Shown: positions 24,825 through 36,636, numbered from the stretch's first letter. The stretch: 64,000 nt of DNA from Amoebidium appalachense (GCA_963693365.1 CAVNZM010000001.1:6200001-6264000), one strand, 5' to 3'. Numbers and translations are program-made. Notes: generated from the sequence alone by a model not told the origin.

Positions 24825-24959
24825 TGTATGAGTGAGATTGTCCCACAATCACACGCATATGAATTTGTACTTGGAGTCAGAGGCAGAGACCAGATCCGCC
24901 GAGACCCTGCCCGAGCCTCATGGCTCCCCCTATACTATGCCGCTGATTACGCTCATATA
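24825..24959. repeat. 135 bp direct repeat upstream of chitinase, copy 2
   Basis: Second copy of the repeat at 24594-24728. Confidence 0.95.
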
Positions 24960-25100
24960 CGATATGGGATAGTAGTTATCTATTGGCTGGATTTGAATGG
25001 AATGTAGAGCAAGCCGCTCATCTGCTTCATCCGTGAGCAATGATTCATTTGCGCATGCCTCACCCGCAAAGAAGACTCCAGTTGGGGTCAATTAGAATCC

Positions 25101-25213
25101 TGACTTATGAATGTGCTATACAGTACGATCTGTCTAGGCGGAAGACGGTAAGCTCCCCTGAGGCAGTGCCTCGCCGGGAGTGAAACGGGATAAAATAAAT
25201 AAAATAAAAAAAA
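25101..25213 (+). mobile_element. SINE-like repeat, diverged copy 3
   Basis: It shares the AGACGGTA core and A-rich tail (GGGATAAAATAAATAAAAT) with the copies at 4271 and 37867. Its hairpin keeps the same nested shape with different bases: inner GAGGCA with TGCCTC, outer CTCCC with GGGAG. Sequence changed while pairing was kept, which supports a real structured family. Confidence 0.4.
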
Positions 25214-26085
25214 GATGTACAAGACTTTGAAGAAAAGCTGTAAAAGGGGCCAATGCATCAAGACAAGAGGTGAGAAAGGGTAGGTTTTACTAGTTGAGGC
25301 GACTTTGAAATGTAGCTCAGTGTAGCCTCCCTACGTCATTCGACCGCCAATTCAGATCCAAGAGCGCTGTGATCTACTTCTTAGCGATCAGTGACTCATA
25401 ACGGATCACGATGACGGAGCAATCAATGATTATCGCTGCCGTCTACATAGGTCATTGTAACACGTTGCAATAATCAAAATATTAATCAATGTGCACACAT
25501 GCACACTAACAAAAAGTTAGTTTTATGGGCTCAAATACCATTATTTTGTTATCATGATGACCAGCATATACTAGCTTATTGCCTTTATGATCAATGAACC
25601 GCCATTTCGACGAGGCCAGTGCAGTGGAATCATATGATTCATATCACTGAATTCGTGGCTTTGGATTGGTCAAGAGCCCCTGGTGCTTTGTGTAACCAAT
25701 AGATAGGTCTATGTATAACCCATATATGGTTATCATGTCCATCTCGACCAGTCGATTAGCTGCAGGCCGGCTCGCGGCTGCGCCCGCCCACCAGGGAAGC
25801 GCCCAAAGTTTCACGGGCCGGTTCGAATCGGGTTTTATTGTCGTCGGGTCGGGTTTGGTCGGTCATGGAAGATCTACAGCCAGGGTCGGTCGGTCACCGG
25901 TCACACAAGTCCCAAACCAGGTCGGTCACCGGGCCGGGTCTAAGTGAAAATCTCGGGAGTCCTCCCTTAGTGGGGGGCGCAGCGTGTGTTTTGCCGTGTA
26001 ACAAGCGGGCACTGGGGCACTTCCTGACTAGATGGATCCCCTGTTTAATTTGCACGCACTTGTGTTAACACGGTTCTACGGTACG
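25214..26085. other. Intergenic; GC-rich GGTCGGTCAC-type block at 25750-25960
   Basis: AT-rich DNA with no gene, except for a GC-rich block with recurring GGTCGG / CGGGTCGGG words. Related words occur inverted and direct at 26720-26850, so the two blocks may be ends or copies of one dispersed repeat. Confidence 0.4.
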
Positions 26086-26188
26086 CACGTGTGTATTGTG
26101 TGCGTGCGTGTATGTGTGCGAGGGCGCGTGCGCGCGCATGTGTGCGGATGCGCACAGTGCGCGCGCGCGTGTATGTGTACATGCACAC

Positions 26189-26222
<34 letters not shown>

Positions 26223-26359
26223 GTATGTTCGTGTGTGTGTGTGTGCACGTATGTGTGCACGTGTGTGTGTGCCGTCTGTGTGTCTGAGTGCACGGTGTGC
26301 GTGTGTGTGTGTGTGTGTGTGTGCGTGCGCGCGTGTGTGTGTGTTCGTTTGTCCGTGTC

Positions 26360-26442
<83 letters not shown>

Positions 26443-26560
26443 TGTTTATGTGCCGAGTGTAAATTTGTGTGTGCCACGTGTGTGTGTATACATGTGTGTT
26501 GACATGTCACGTGTAGCGTGTGCGCGTGTGTGCATGCCAGTGTGTGTGAGCGTAGGCAGC
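26086..26560. repeat. GT/GC-GT array
   Basis: Interrupted GTGTGC and GCGC sequence from 26090, pure (GT)n at about 26363-26438, and variants to 26545. Confidence 0.95.
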
Positions 26561-26699
26561 AACTACTTGTACATGTGTCATAAAGCAGTAAATAATGATA
26601 TATCATTGTATCTATACATGATCACTGTAGGCATCAAACGGAAAATAATGCACGACTATGATATTAATAATATTAATATTGTATTATGTATGCCCCCAC

Positions 26700-26860
26700 C
26701 TCCCCGCGCCCCCGGATACCCGGGCGGGTTTTGGCCTCGGGCCGGGTCGGTCACAGGGTATTTTTGGCTTTCGGGAATCTCCAAAATGACCTCGGTCACC
26801 CGACCGACCCGGCGACCGGTCGGTCCCGAGTCGGGCCGGCCCGGCCCGGCACATCTCTGC
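26700..26860. repeat. GC-rich CGGTCGGTC block
   Basis: Several CCGACC / GGTCGG words, partly self-complementary, resembling the block at 25750-25960. No coding content is seen. Confidence 0.4.
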
Positions 26861-26896
26861 CGCTACTCTTGTAGTTTTTTATTTTATCTTTCTCTC

Positions 26897-26973
26897 ATGC
26901 TCTCTCTCTCTCTCTCTCTCTTGTTACTATGTGTGGCCATGGACGCCGCCCGTGTGTGTGTGTGTGTGTGCAT

Positions 26974-27016
<43 letters not shown>
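26897..27016. repeat. (CT)n, (GT)n and (TA)n runs
   Basis: Short (CT)n at 26898-26920, (GT)n near 26953-26970 and (TA)n at about 26977-27016. Confidence 0.9.
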
Positions 27017-27019
<3 letters not shown>

Positions 27020-27795
27020 CACGTTTGCCCAGCGAGGCGCAGCCTCGCCATATGGGGTTAACGTTTTCTCTACGCCTCAGTGGAAGTCTAGGATCTAGCG
27101 GCCATCAGTGCCGCACAATCAATATTGCATACATGCAAGCAGACGTATCTGGACTGGGGTCTATACTAGTAATTTAGCACGATATCCTCGAAGTTCTCTT
27201 TTGACCACCACTCAGTGCAGCCACAGCGCAGATTCACGGCACAAACATAGACTTGAAGCCTTGACAAGGCCCTGCGGGGAGACCCATATACACTAGTTCG
27301 GAATTCCCATAATTCGTATGCGTAACCTTATATGGCTTACCTGAAAAATTCGGGTCATCTGATTGGCCTCACTCTCTGAAAGGGCTAGGGTAACCCCCCT
27401 GTAGTCCGGATGATTCACATTGAATGTGAATCAATTTTGTGGCGCTTCTCAATTTCTACCCTGTGGTCAAAAAATACATGTTACTTAAGCAAAAACTTAG
27501 TTTTGGTAGTCAAAAAAACGCCCATATAATTTTTTTTGGGTGTTTATGTCTATATTTTTCATGTTACTTAGAGACGTTCGAGAGGTGGTGCGAGCTCCAA
27601 ACAATGTGAATCAATCTGAAAACAATGTGAATCAATTCGCGACTCTCGAGTCGCGACTCACACTGGATCGCGGCCGCGCCAGCCGGGGGGGCCACGTGAT
27701 CCGACATATCATACTAATTAGTGACTAAGTGACACGTGCAGCGTGCGAGGGCTTTTAATGCCGGCATGTCATAGTGCCTGCCAAATGAATAGCGT
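27017..27795. other. Intergenic with TGATTCACATT palindromes
   Basis: No gene seen. A perfect palindrome (GATTCACATT facing AATGTGAATC) lies at 27412-27433, and two half sites AATGTGAATCAA lie at about 27604-27615 and 27625-27636. Confidence 0.5.
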
Positions 27796-27799
27796 GTGT

Positions 27800-28070
27800 C
27801 TGTAGGTGTGTGTGTGCGCGCATGTGTGTGATCATGAGTGGGTGGGTGGGTGGGTGCCGGGTGGGTGGGTGTATGTGTGTGTGTGTGTGTGCGTGTGGCG
27901 GTGTGCACATGTGTGTACGGTGCGCGCGCGCGCGCGCGCGCGCGCGCGTGTGTGTGTGTTCGCAGAACGTGTGTGTGTGCGACTATGATGTGTGTGTCAT
28001 TATGGTGAACATTGGTGTGGCACTGTGTGTGTGTGTGTGTGTGTGTACATGTGTGCATGTGTGTGCACCG

Positions 28071-28110
<40 letters not shown>

Positions 28111-28173
28111 ATGTGTGCGTGTGTGTGTATGTACATGTGTATGTGCGTGTGTGTGTGTGCAACGGTGTGTGTG

Positions 28174-28229
<56 letters not shown>

Positions 28230-28368
28230 CTGTGTATGTGTGTGTATGTGTGTGCACGGCCGGGTGTGTGTGTGTGTACAAGTATGTGTGTGTGTGCCTG
28301 TGTGTGTGTGTTTGCGTGTGTGTGTGTGTGTGTGTGTGTGCTGTGTGTGTGTGTGTGTATGTGTGTGT

Positions 28369-28452
<84 letters not shown>
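27800..28452. repeat. Long interrupted (GT)n array
   Basis: GTGGGTGG, (GC)n (27921-27948) and GT variants, with pure (GT)n stretches near 28178-28222 and 28376-28452. Confidence 0.97.
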
Positions 28453-28454
<2 letters not shown>

Positions 28455-28555
28455 CAGTGTGTTGTTTGTTTGTGTGTGTTCGGTGGTTACTGTCACGGTT
28501 GGGTGATGGCAGTATCGCGTGTGTGTGGTCAGGCGGATGTTGTTGTTGTTATTAG

Positions 28556-28612
28556 AGAGAGGGAGGGAGGAGGGGAGGGGAGGGGAGGGGGGGGGGGGGG
28601 CGGGGAGGGGGG
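28556..28612. repeat. GGGA/G tract
   Basis: G-rich run with A interruptions. Confidence 0.9.
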
Positions 28613-28685
28613 GGCAAACGTATGCACGTACTCAGCCAGGCGAGCTGCATGTTTTGCTGGTTCTTTCCCGTGTCTTATATATAGT

Positions 28686-29054
28686 GAACAAGTGTCCAAA
28701 TTTGTAGATTGCCATAATAAATGGTCGGACATGCAGGTTTGCGTACACTTGCAATTTCACGTTCAAACAAAATTTTTATTCAATGATACAGTAACTCAGC
28801 TTGAAGCTCCTTCTAAATGTCTAAACAAAGTTTTACATAGTGTTCCGAAAAATAACTGTGATACTGGTACACTCTGATCTTAGCAACACAAGAACTTACA
28901 CAAGAACTTATATTTACAGTAGTAGAAGACCACGAAATTTGAACTATTAAGTGTCTTACACTTGAAATTACGTAACAATCCCTCTAACGGTTAACTTGGG
29001 TATCATAGGCAATCCCCCCTCCCCCCCCCCCCCCCCCTCCCGAGCCCTCCCCTC

Positions 29055-29092
<38 letters not shown>

Positions 29093-29516
29093 ACCACCAC
29101 CACCACCACCACCGTGGCATCATACACCACCACCACACACGCATACACACACACACACAGGGAACAAGTGTCCAAATTTGTAGATTGCCATAATAAATGG
29201 TCGGACATGCAGGTTTGCGTACACTTGCAATTTCACGTTCAAACAAAATTTTTATTCAATGATACAGTAACTCAGCTTGAAGCTCCTTCTAAATGTCTAA
29301 ACAAAGTTTTACATAGTGTTCCGAAAAATAACTGTGATACTGGTACACTCTGATCTTAGCAACACAAGAACTTATATTTACAGTAGTAGAAGACCACGAA
29401 ATTTGAACTATTAAGTGTCTTACACTTGAAATTACGTAACAATCCCTCTAACGGTTAACTTGGGTATCATAGGCAATCCCCCCTCCCCCCCCCCCCCCCT
29501 CCCGAGCCCTCCCCTC

Positions 29517-29552
<36 letters not shown>

Positions 29553-30057
29553 ACCACCACCACCGTGGCATCATACACCACCACCACACACGCATACACA
29601 CACACACACAGGGAACAAGTGTCCAAATTTGTAGATTGCCATAATAAATGGTCGGACATGCAGGTTTGCGTACACTTGCAATTTCACGTTCAAACAAAAT
29701 TTTTATTCAATGATACAGTAACTCAGCTTGAAGCTCCTTCTAAATGTCTAAACAAAGTTTTACATAGTGTTCCGAAAAATAACTGTGATACTGGTACACT
29801 CTGATCTTAGCAACACAAGAACTTATATTTACAGTAGTAGAAGACCACGAAATTTGAACTATTAAGTGTCTTACACTTGAAATTACGTATGCGTAACAAT
29901 CCCTCTAACGGTTAACTTGGGTATCATAGGCAATCCCCCCTCCCCCCCCCCCCCCCCTCCCGAGCCCTCCCCTCTCCCCCCCGCCCCCCCCCCACCACCA
30001 CCACCACCACCGTGGCATCATACACCACCACCACACACGCATACACACACACACACA
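28686..30057. repeat. Three tandem copies of a ~0.45-0.48 kb unit
   Basis: Units start GAACAAGTGTCCAAATTTG at 28686, 29162 and 29613. Each has about 330 bases of AT-rich complex sequence, then a C tract, (CCA)n, GTGGCATCATACACCACCACC and a CA run. Copies differ by small indels (ACACAAGAACTT repeated in copy 1, CGTATG added in copy 3) and by C and CCA length. Some frames are open across parts of a unit, but there is no recognised protein. Confidence 0.97.
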
Positions 30058-30080
30058 GGGGCACACACACACACACACGT

Positions 30081-30171
<91 letters not shown>

Positions 30172-30172
30172 G

Positions 30173-30228
<56 letters not shown>

Positions 30229-30267
30229 CCAAAAAAAAAAAGGGGGGGGGGGGGGGGGGGGGGGGAG
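30058..30267. repeat. (CA)n, A run, G run
   Basis: (CA)n with GGGG interruptions to 30226, then an A run passing into a G run at about 30230-30265. Confidence 0.95.
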
Positions 30268-30375
30268 GGGGGGGAGGTGAAGGAAAAAACACAAGAAGAA
30301 CTCTTTGGTAACAGCAAAGCCTGCAAGTGACGTGACTCTAACTTAACCAATCATTTCACACTGCGACCACCGTGT

Positions 30376-30714
30376 CTACTGAGGCTCGTAATCTGCCCAG
30401 TATTCAGGTGTTTTGATATCCTTGTTCGTGTGCCATATATCGAAGCAGGATTTGGCGTTTGGATTACTGGACTTGCGCCTGAACGTCTCTAGGAGCCTGT
30501 TTTCAATATCGTCTGCTTTGAATGTTATGTCTACTTGCTTGGGGTCAAAAATACGCCATTTCCCTGAGAGAGCGGTATCCTCTGTAGCCTCGCTGTCTTC
30601 TGTATCACTCTGTGTGCTATCGTCGGAAAAAATATTGTCAAAGAAATCCGAGTCAAGTGCCCCTGCTTCGAACCCCGCACAACTGCCATCACCAAGTTCC
30701 ATGCCCCCGTCCAT
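30376..30714 (-). CDS. Small acidic protein of unknown function
   Basis: A 112-residue frame starts at ATG 30714. The N-terminal half is strongly acidic and Ser/Thr-rich (about residues 20-50, with D, E, S, T clusters that resemble CK2 sites); the C-terminal half is mixed charge (KWRIFDPKQVD, then RLLETFRRK) and ends in an aromatic, acidic tail (WADYEPQ). No domain, signal peptide or membrane segment is recognised. A TATA-like GATATATACC lies about 40 bases upstream on the minus strand, which makes a small intronless gene plausible. Its reading frame has normal complexity, unlike the surrounding repeats. Function is not assigned. Confidence 0.5.
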   Translation of the reverse strand: MDGGMELGDGSCAGFEAGALDSDFFDNIFSDDSTQSDTEDSEATEDTALSGKWRIFDPKQVDITFKADDIENRLLETFRRKSSNPNAKSCFDIWHTNKDIKTPEYWADYEPQ

Positions 30715-30749
30715 TCTTTGTGTGCATTGTAAGAGACACCAACTACTGG

Positions 30750-30757
30750 TATATATC
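30750..30757 (-). promoter_or_regulatory. TATA-like box upstream of the small acidic protein
   Basis: The minus strand reads TTGATATATACC, roughly 36 to 45 bases before the ATG at 30714. Distance is short but possible with a very short leader. Confidence 0.35.
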
Positions 30758-30954
30758 AAGGAGATGTGACATTATAACGGTGCAATTCAATCACGGGTAT
30801 GGGAAGATGATCTACGTGCAGCTCTTTCAAGGGGCCACGGTGCGTTGCTTTGTTTACAAGAGCCAAAAAAGGCTACGTCTAAACACCATATCAGCCTCTA
30901 GCGGAGCTAGAGGGTCCACCGTTTCTGGAGGTCAAAACGCCTGTCCTATCCTAT

Positions 30955-31340
30955 GTTTTTTCTCTGTGCTTTTTGCCTATATATGGTTTGTGTTTTTTGC
31001 CTATATATGGTGGAGTTTGGCGCTTTCGGATTGGAGATCGTCTCTATCTAAAATCTAAATAAAATAATTTAATTTAACTTGATTATGCTGCTAGATTTTG
31101 CTCGATGGATCGTGTTGGAACCGACCGACCGGCGGATTGAGATAGGGGACATTCTGATTGGCGGGATAGGTGATAAGCTAAAATCGCGTTTCTGGGGGCT
31201 GTCAAAGCTGGCGAGTGTTACTGATTGACTGAGTGGCAATGGAAAAGGCTGGTAAACCGTTTATGTATTTTTTTTCTCTGTGCTTTTTGCTTAAGGCATG
31301 GTGGAGTTTTGCGCTTTCAAATTGACTACGGATTGAATTC
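30955..31340 (+). promoter_or_regulatory. Upstream region of the OTU-like gene with duplicated TATATATGG segment
   Basis: TTTTTTCTCTGTGCTTTTTGC followed by ATGGTGGAGTTTTGGCGCTTTC-type sequence occurs at about 30957-31030 and again at about 31266-31315. CTATATATGG occurs at 30977 and 31001 in the first copy. TATA-like decamers and duplication suggest promoter sequence for the gene starting at 31596, though the distance is long and the start site unknown. Confidence 0.35.
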
Positions 31341-31595
31341 TTACAGTTTTGCGGACGCAGATAGTTACTTAGATCCGGTTCCGCCAGTGCCGGATTGATA
31401 GGTTATTGTTTAGCGTTTGCGGATTGGAGAACGTTTCTGTTTTGATGTCAGGAAAAGCACCGAGGAATTTGCTAGACGCATATGGAGGCTGAGCCTGGCA
31501 ACTGAAGATGCCTAGTGCACAGCCGGCATTTCAGTTTTACAGAGCTCGAGTGAACTTCTTTCTGAACGTTGAATGATCAAGAGTGAAAAACGAAG

Positions 31596-33491
31596 ATGAT
31601 GTTTGATGTGTTATTTGAGTTTGGAAAGGAGGTGTTGACGAAGCGGGATGTTGTCGCATGGGTACTATATGTTTTTGTGTTGATGGTGTTGCTTTACGGT
31701 GTTGTTGGGAAATGCCGCAATTTTGTTACGAGTGAAGGGATGCGAAGGGATAGTATGGAGTGTAGTGCTCATTGGAGAGAATTGGAATCGAAGTATGAGA
31801 AAAAACGGCGTGGATGGTTATGTAGTTTGGGATGTATTTTGTCTATTGTATACATTTGTGTAGCACTTATTTATTTTTTGATACCGGGTAATGTTGCCGT
31901 GGTAAGTATATTAAGTGTTTTGGGTGAAGTTTACCTTGTCGTGCGACACATATTGAACGCTCTCGGGCAGTTGCGTACTTGTGTTGGCGAATTTCAAAGA
32001 GGGGATGTATGTTGTGGTCAAAGGAGCATTGTGTGTTTGCGAAAGTTTTTACGGCGTCGTATAGCCCTCAAGGCACATTTGAAATGTTGTTATGCTGCTA
32101 AGGATTTTTCGGGGATAGGTTGTAGGGGAACCAAGGATGAAAAAAGCGTGGCTGGGTGTGGTAGAAAATGTTTTTGCGCGTGGGTTTGTTATTGGCAGCT
32201 AAGACACCAAAAAGTGAAAAGGGGTCACGATGAAGGGGTATATGTAAAAAAAAGGTGGTGTGCAGGTGGTGTGGATACCACTATAGATTGTGTTCGAAAG
32301 AGCGAAATTACTGGGCCTAGGATTGTTAGACTAGATGATGCACATCTTTATTATTGTCATGATGTTTCAGGACAGAATTTCGACTGTGCTTTTAACGTTT
32401 TGGGGGTTAGCAGGGAAGGAGCAGTGGACCTGCTTATGCAAGCAAAACAGCTTCGTGAAGCAAGAGAAATGGTTGTTGAGGAAATTTGTGGTATAGGATT
32501 TATAAACGGTGAAGTGGGGGATTTGGGTCCATACATCAATGCTTTGCGGTATAGGTATATTCAGATAGAACAACAAATTGATGGTCTTGTACGTCATATT
32601 GACGACATTATTGAGCAATCTGGGAATATGCGATATAATATGCGTTTGGGAGCTGAGGAACTGGTTAATATTTCGACTAATGGTTTACCGCATGATGTTG
32701 TAGGTGAAATACGCCAAGTGAGGGAACAATTAATAGCTAAAAATAACATTTTGAATATTGTGCAATGTTGGTGTGCAAGTGAGGATGCATACGTGCGCTA
32801 TATTCAGAACTATATAGCTATACCATGGAGGTGTTTAAGTATAGATGTGGAAGGTAGCAATGGAGGATTCATGGAATTGATTGCATTGTTGACCGGTAGG
32901 CGTTTGATTGTTTATTTAGACGAAGGTAGAGAAGTGTGTCGAACTATCTTTGTTGGCCGTACTGCCGGAGGTAGCGAAGTTCTGCGAGTGATGTTGGATC
33001 CGAGGGGTGTCAGCCATTTCAGTTATTTAGAAAGTGCTACAGACGGACAAAATAATTTATTATTGCCGTTTGGAAGAGCAGAGACAGAGCTTTCGTTTAA
33101 ACCTCTTAATTGTCTTTCTTTTAATACCACTGTACCAGATGTATTTGCAATGCAGATAAATGGTCAACAAGTTAATGAAAATTATGTAAGTGAACAAAAC
33201 AATAATCAATGTAAAAAACACAGACAATCCGTCTTGAATATGAATGGTGCTCGGGTCAAACTCAATACAAAGCAACCCATGTCTTCAATGGTTAGTAGTT
33301 TGACTATTTCTAGACCAGTGTGCATGAATAGCCCATACAACACGACACATGATGCGCACCGTACGTCCGTATACTCTATGCCATCCACTGTGTATGTATG
33401 TATATCACTAGTATGTACAGCCGACATACACAACGACTACGATTTGTATATACGCTCCAGGGAGGAGAACATTAATAAAATTTTTTTTTGA
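31596..33491 (+). CDS. Membrane-anchored OTU-like cysteine protease family protein
   Basis: Single exon, 631 codons, no microsatellite inside. Hydrophobic segments at about residues 18-38, 76-97 and 99-117 suggest an N-terminal membrane anchor, followed by a Cys- and Lys/Arg-rich region (130-235). From 245 the protein looks like OTU deubiquitinases: HDVSGQNFDCAFNVLGVSRE (255-274) matches the nucleophile motif with Cys264 and a following LG.sR, then a helical insertion (305-395), then YIQNYIAIPW (402-411), GGFMELIALL (423-432) and SHFSYLE (473-479) with candidate His474. The pattern, including the long insertion, is the one I associate with OTU proteins of intracellular bacteria such as Legionella-like organisms. 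The usual Asp three residues before the Cys is Asn261, so activity is uncertain. AT-rich codons and lack of introns contrast with the GC-rich chitinase. The tail (about 500-631) is polar and of low information. Horizontal transfer is an inference. Confidence 0.6.
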   Translation: MMFDVLFEFGKEVLTKRDVVAWVLYVFVLMVLLYGVVGKCRNFVTSEGMRRDSMECSAHWRELESKYEKKRRGWLCSLGCILSIVYICVALIYFLIPGNVAVVSILSVLGEVYLVVRHILNALGQLRTCVGEFQRGDVCCGQRSIVCLRKFLRRRIALKAHLKCCYAAKDFSGIGCRGTKDEKSVAGCGRKCFCAWVCYWQLRHQKVKRGHDEGVYVKKRWCAGGVDTTIDCVRKSEITGPRIVRLDDAHLYYCHDVSGQNFDCAFNVLGVSREGAVDLLMQAKQLREAREMVVEEICGIGFINGEVGDLGPYINALRYRYIQIEQQIDGLVRHIDDIIEQSGNMRYNMRLGAEELVNISTNGLPHDVVGEIRQVREQLIAKNNILNIVQCWCASEDAYVRYIQNYIAIPWRCLSIDVEGSNGGFMELIALLTGRRLIVYLDEGREVCRTIFVGRTAGGSEVLRVMLDPRGVSHFSYLESATDGQNNLLLPFGRAETELSFKPLNCLSFNTTVPDVFAMQINGQQVNENYVSEQNNNQCKKHRQSVLNMNGARVKLNTKQPMSSMVSSLTISRPVCMNSPYNTTHDAHRTSVYSMPSTVYVCISLVCTADIHNDYDLYIRSREENINKIFF

Positions 33492-34335
<844 letters not shown>

Positions 34336-35225
34336 CTGCGTACGTGCACATCGGTCCGTTTCCCTGATCAAGTTTTTTTCCTTCTTTCTTTTTTTCCCTT
34401 CTTTCGAATTCTCGTTTTCAATTGTGCCCGCTAGAGGCTGATCCATGAGATTTGCCTTGCAAATCGAATTTAAGTGCTTGTATGGTTTTCCTTTGTGTAA
34501 CAACCAATGGTTTTCAGTCTTCGAGGGGTGTAAAGCTCAATAGATGAAACGCTGTTCAGAAGCTCATTATGAGGTAACATATTGCAAGGCAGCACACTTA
34601 CATCAATCAGTCGATTGCAATCATTGATCATTCTATGGGTTGTCGATATCCAACTTTGTGTGCCAGCACGCCCTCGCTGCGCCGCAAAGTCCATATACAA
34701 CCCATACCCAGCCGCGGGGCTTTGAAAACCATATATGTTTACTTCGCTCTTGCAAAGTTTCGACCCCACCGGGTCATTTATACGGGAAAAAACTCTGTTT
34801 TTTGAAGGGGGGTTTTGATTCACATTAAATGTGAATCACCCTAATTGACCGATTTTCCAAAATTCCCGGGATACAAGATTGATTCACATTGAATGTGAAT
34901 CAAATTACATTGGGGGTAAGGGCTGCCGCCTGCCGGCCCCTCACCCCATCGAGGCCGGGGTGCAAATCATAGTATACGCTCTGATGTGCATATTTTACTC
35001 GTTTTTACTTAGAAAACAGGTTTTGGTTCACTAATAAAAATCGTCGGAAATGAAACAACGCGTAATATTGATATATGAGGTCGGGGATGTCCGATGCTTC
35101 CTTCTATTTCAAAATCGTCAAAAACCCGTTATTCTAGGCCTCCGATCGTCAGGGCCACGGTCCCACAAGGTTTCTCGTACTGTAGACCAGACACACGCAC
35201 ACGCACAAACACCGTGACACGCACA
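34336..35225. other. Intergenic with paired palindromes, no gene recognised
   Basis: Two near-identical palindromes (GATTCACATT facing AATGTGAATC) lie at 34816-34838 and 34880-34902, about 65 bp apart. Other sequence shows no gene. Confidence 0.5.
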
Positions 35226-35560
<335 letters not shown>

Positions 35561-35717
35561 GTGACTCACTGAGGGAGAGATACTGTTACAAATCACAACC
35601 ACGACACGCACAGCTTCACACACCGTGGCACGCAAACAAACCATGCGCACGCACACACACACACTCGCTTTCTCAGTCCCTTCACACCTTTTTCTGTGTG
35701 TTCATGTGTGTGTGTGT

Positions 35718-35718
35718 T

Positions 35719-35753
<35 letters not shown>

Positions 35754-35971
35754 AGGTCCATTCGGATGGCAATGATAATCCGAAATGAAAATGACCGATT
35801 TTGGAGGAAGCCGCGGCAACGACCATGCCAGTCTAGATTTGAACCATGATCTGGCACCCTATGTAATCTTACCAGCTGGTCCAAAGTATGTTGGCAGTTA
35901 AGGCATAGAAGAAATGGTGCGATGGGGTGCGGTAACGTGTATGTATGGGGGGAGGGGGTGGGGGGGGGGGT

Positions 35972-36021
<50 letters not shown>
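35718..36021. repeat. Two G tracts flanking a short complex island
   Basis: G runs at about 35719-35752 and 35946-36021 (about 75 bases, nearly pure). The island between contains a pol III B-box-like string on the minus strand (see findings). Confidence 0.95.
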
Positions 36022-36022
<1 letters not shown>

Positions 36023-36444
36023 TGCAGCGGGCACATTTTCCTTAGCTATTATACCGTCTTCCAGACACTTAAGGCAAAGCTAAGAAACAGTGTTGATCGA
36101 CATGAAGGTCTGATTTGTAGTAATGTGGGCCTAATGGGGAATTATCGCAAACTTTGTAGTACAAGATATCTCACCTATAGGCCAAATTCATAACTTATAT
36201 ATGCTACAGTACATAAGCCCTCTCCAGCCGAAGCTCACTGAATTCGATTGTATTAATCCCACCCCCCCGCTCTCCCCCCGGGGTCCCCCCCCATTTCTCA
36301 CTAACTTTTCCGCGCCCCCCTCGAGACCTGAAATAGGGCTTCTTAGGAGAGCTGCAAGTCGACTTTCATTGGACCAGAGCATAAAACATGCTGAAAACTG
36401 GACGTCACAAGAACTTCGTTACTGATTATAAAACTTGTCTCTCT

Positions 36445-36445
<1 letters not shown>
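36022..36445. other. Intergenic, no gene recognised
   Basis: Complex sequence with short frames only. Confidence 0.3.

Positions 36446-36482
<37 letters not shown>
36446..36482. repeat. G tract
   Basis: G run of about 37 bases. Confidence 0.95.
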
Positions 36483-36483
<1 letters not shown>

Positions 36484-36636
36484 GGGGGAGGAATCAAAAA
36501 TCTCAAGCATATCTAGCTCAGGCTCCGGAACCCCTGCATTCTATCATGTCTCCATAGGCCCAGGCCAAAGTATCGGGTACTAGTAGTACTACGGCCAGCA
36601 GGCTGAAGAAAGGTGTCACGGTGTGCTTACATAAAT

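Noticed and set aside
28968-30294. Repeated short frames with Pro/His/Thr tails over the triplicated unit
   Set aside because: Same frames in each tandem copy, mixing AT-rich sequence and C/CCA/CA tails; no start conservation or known domain.
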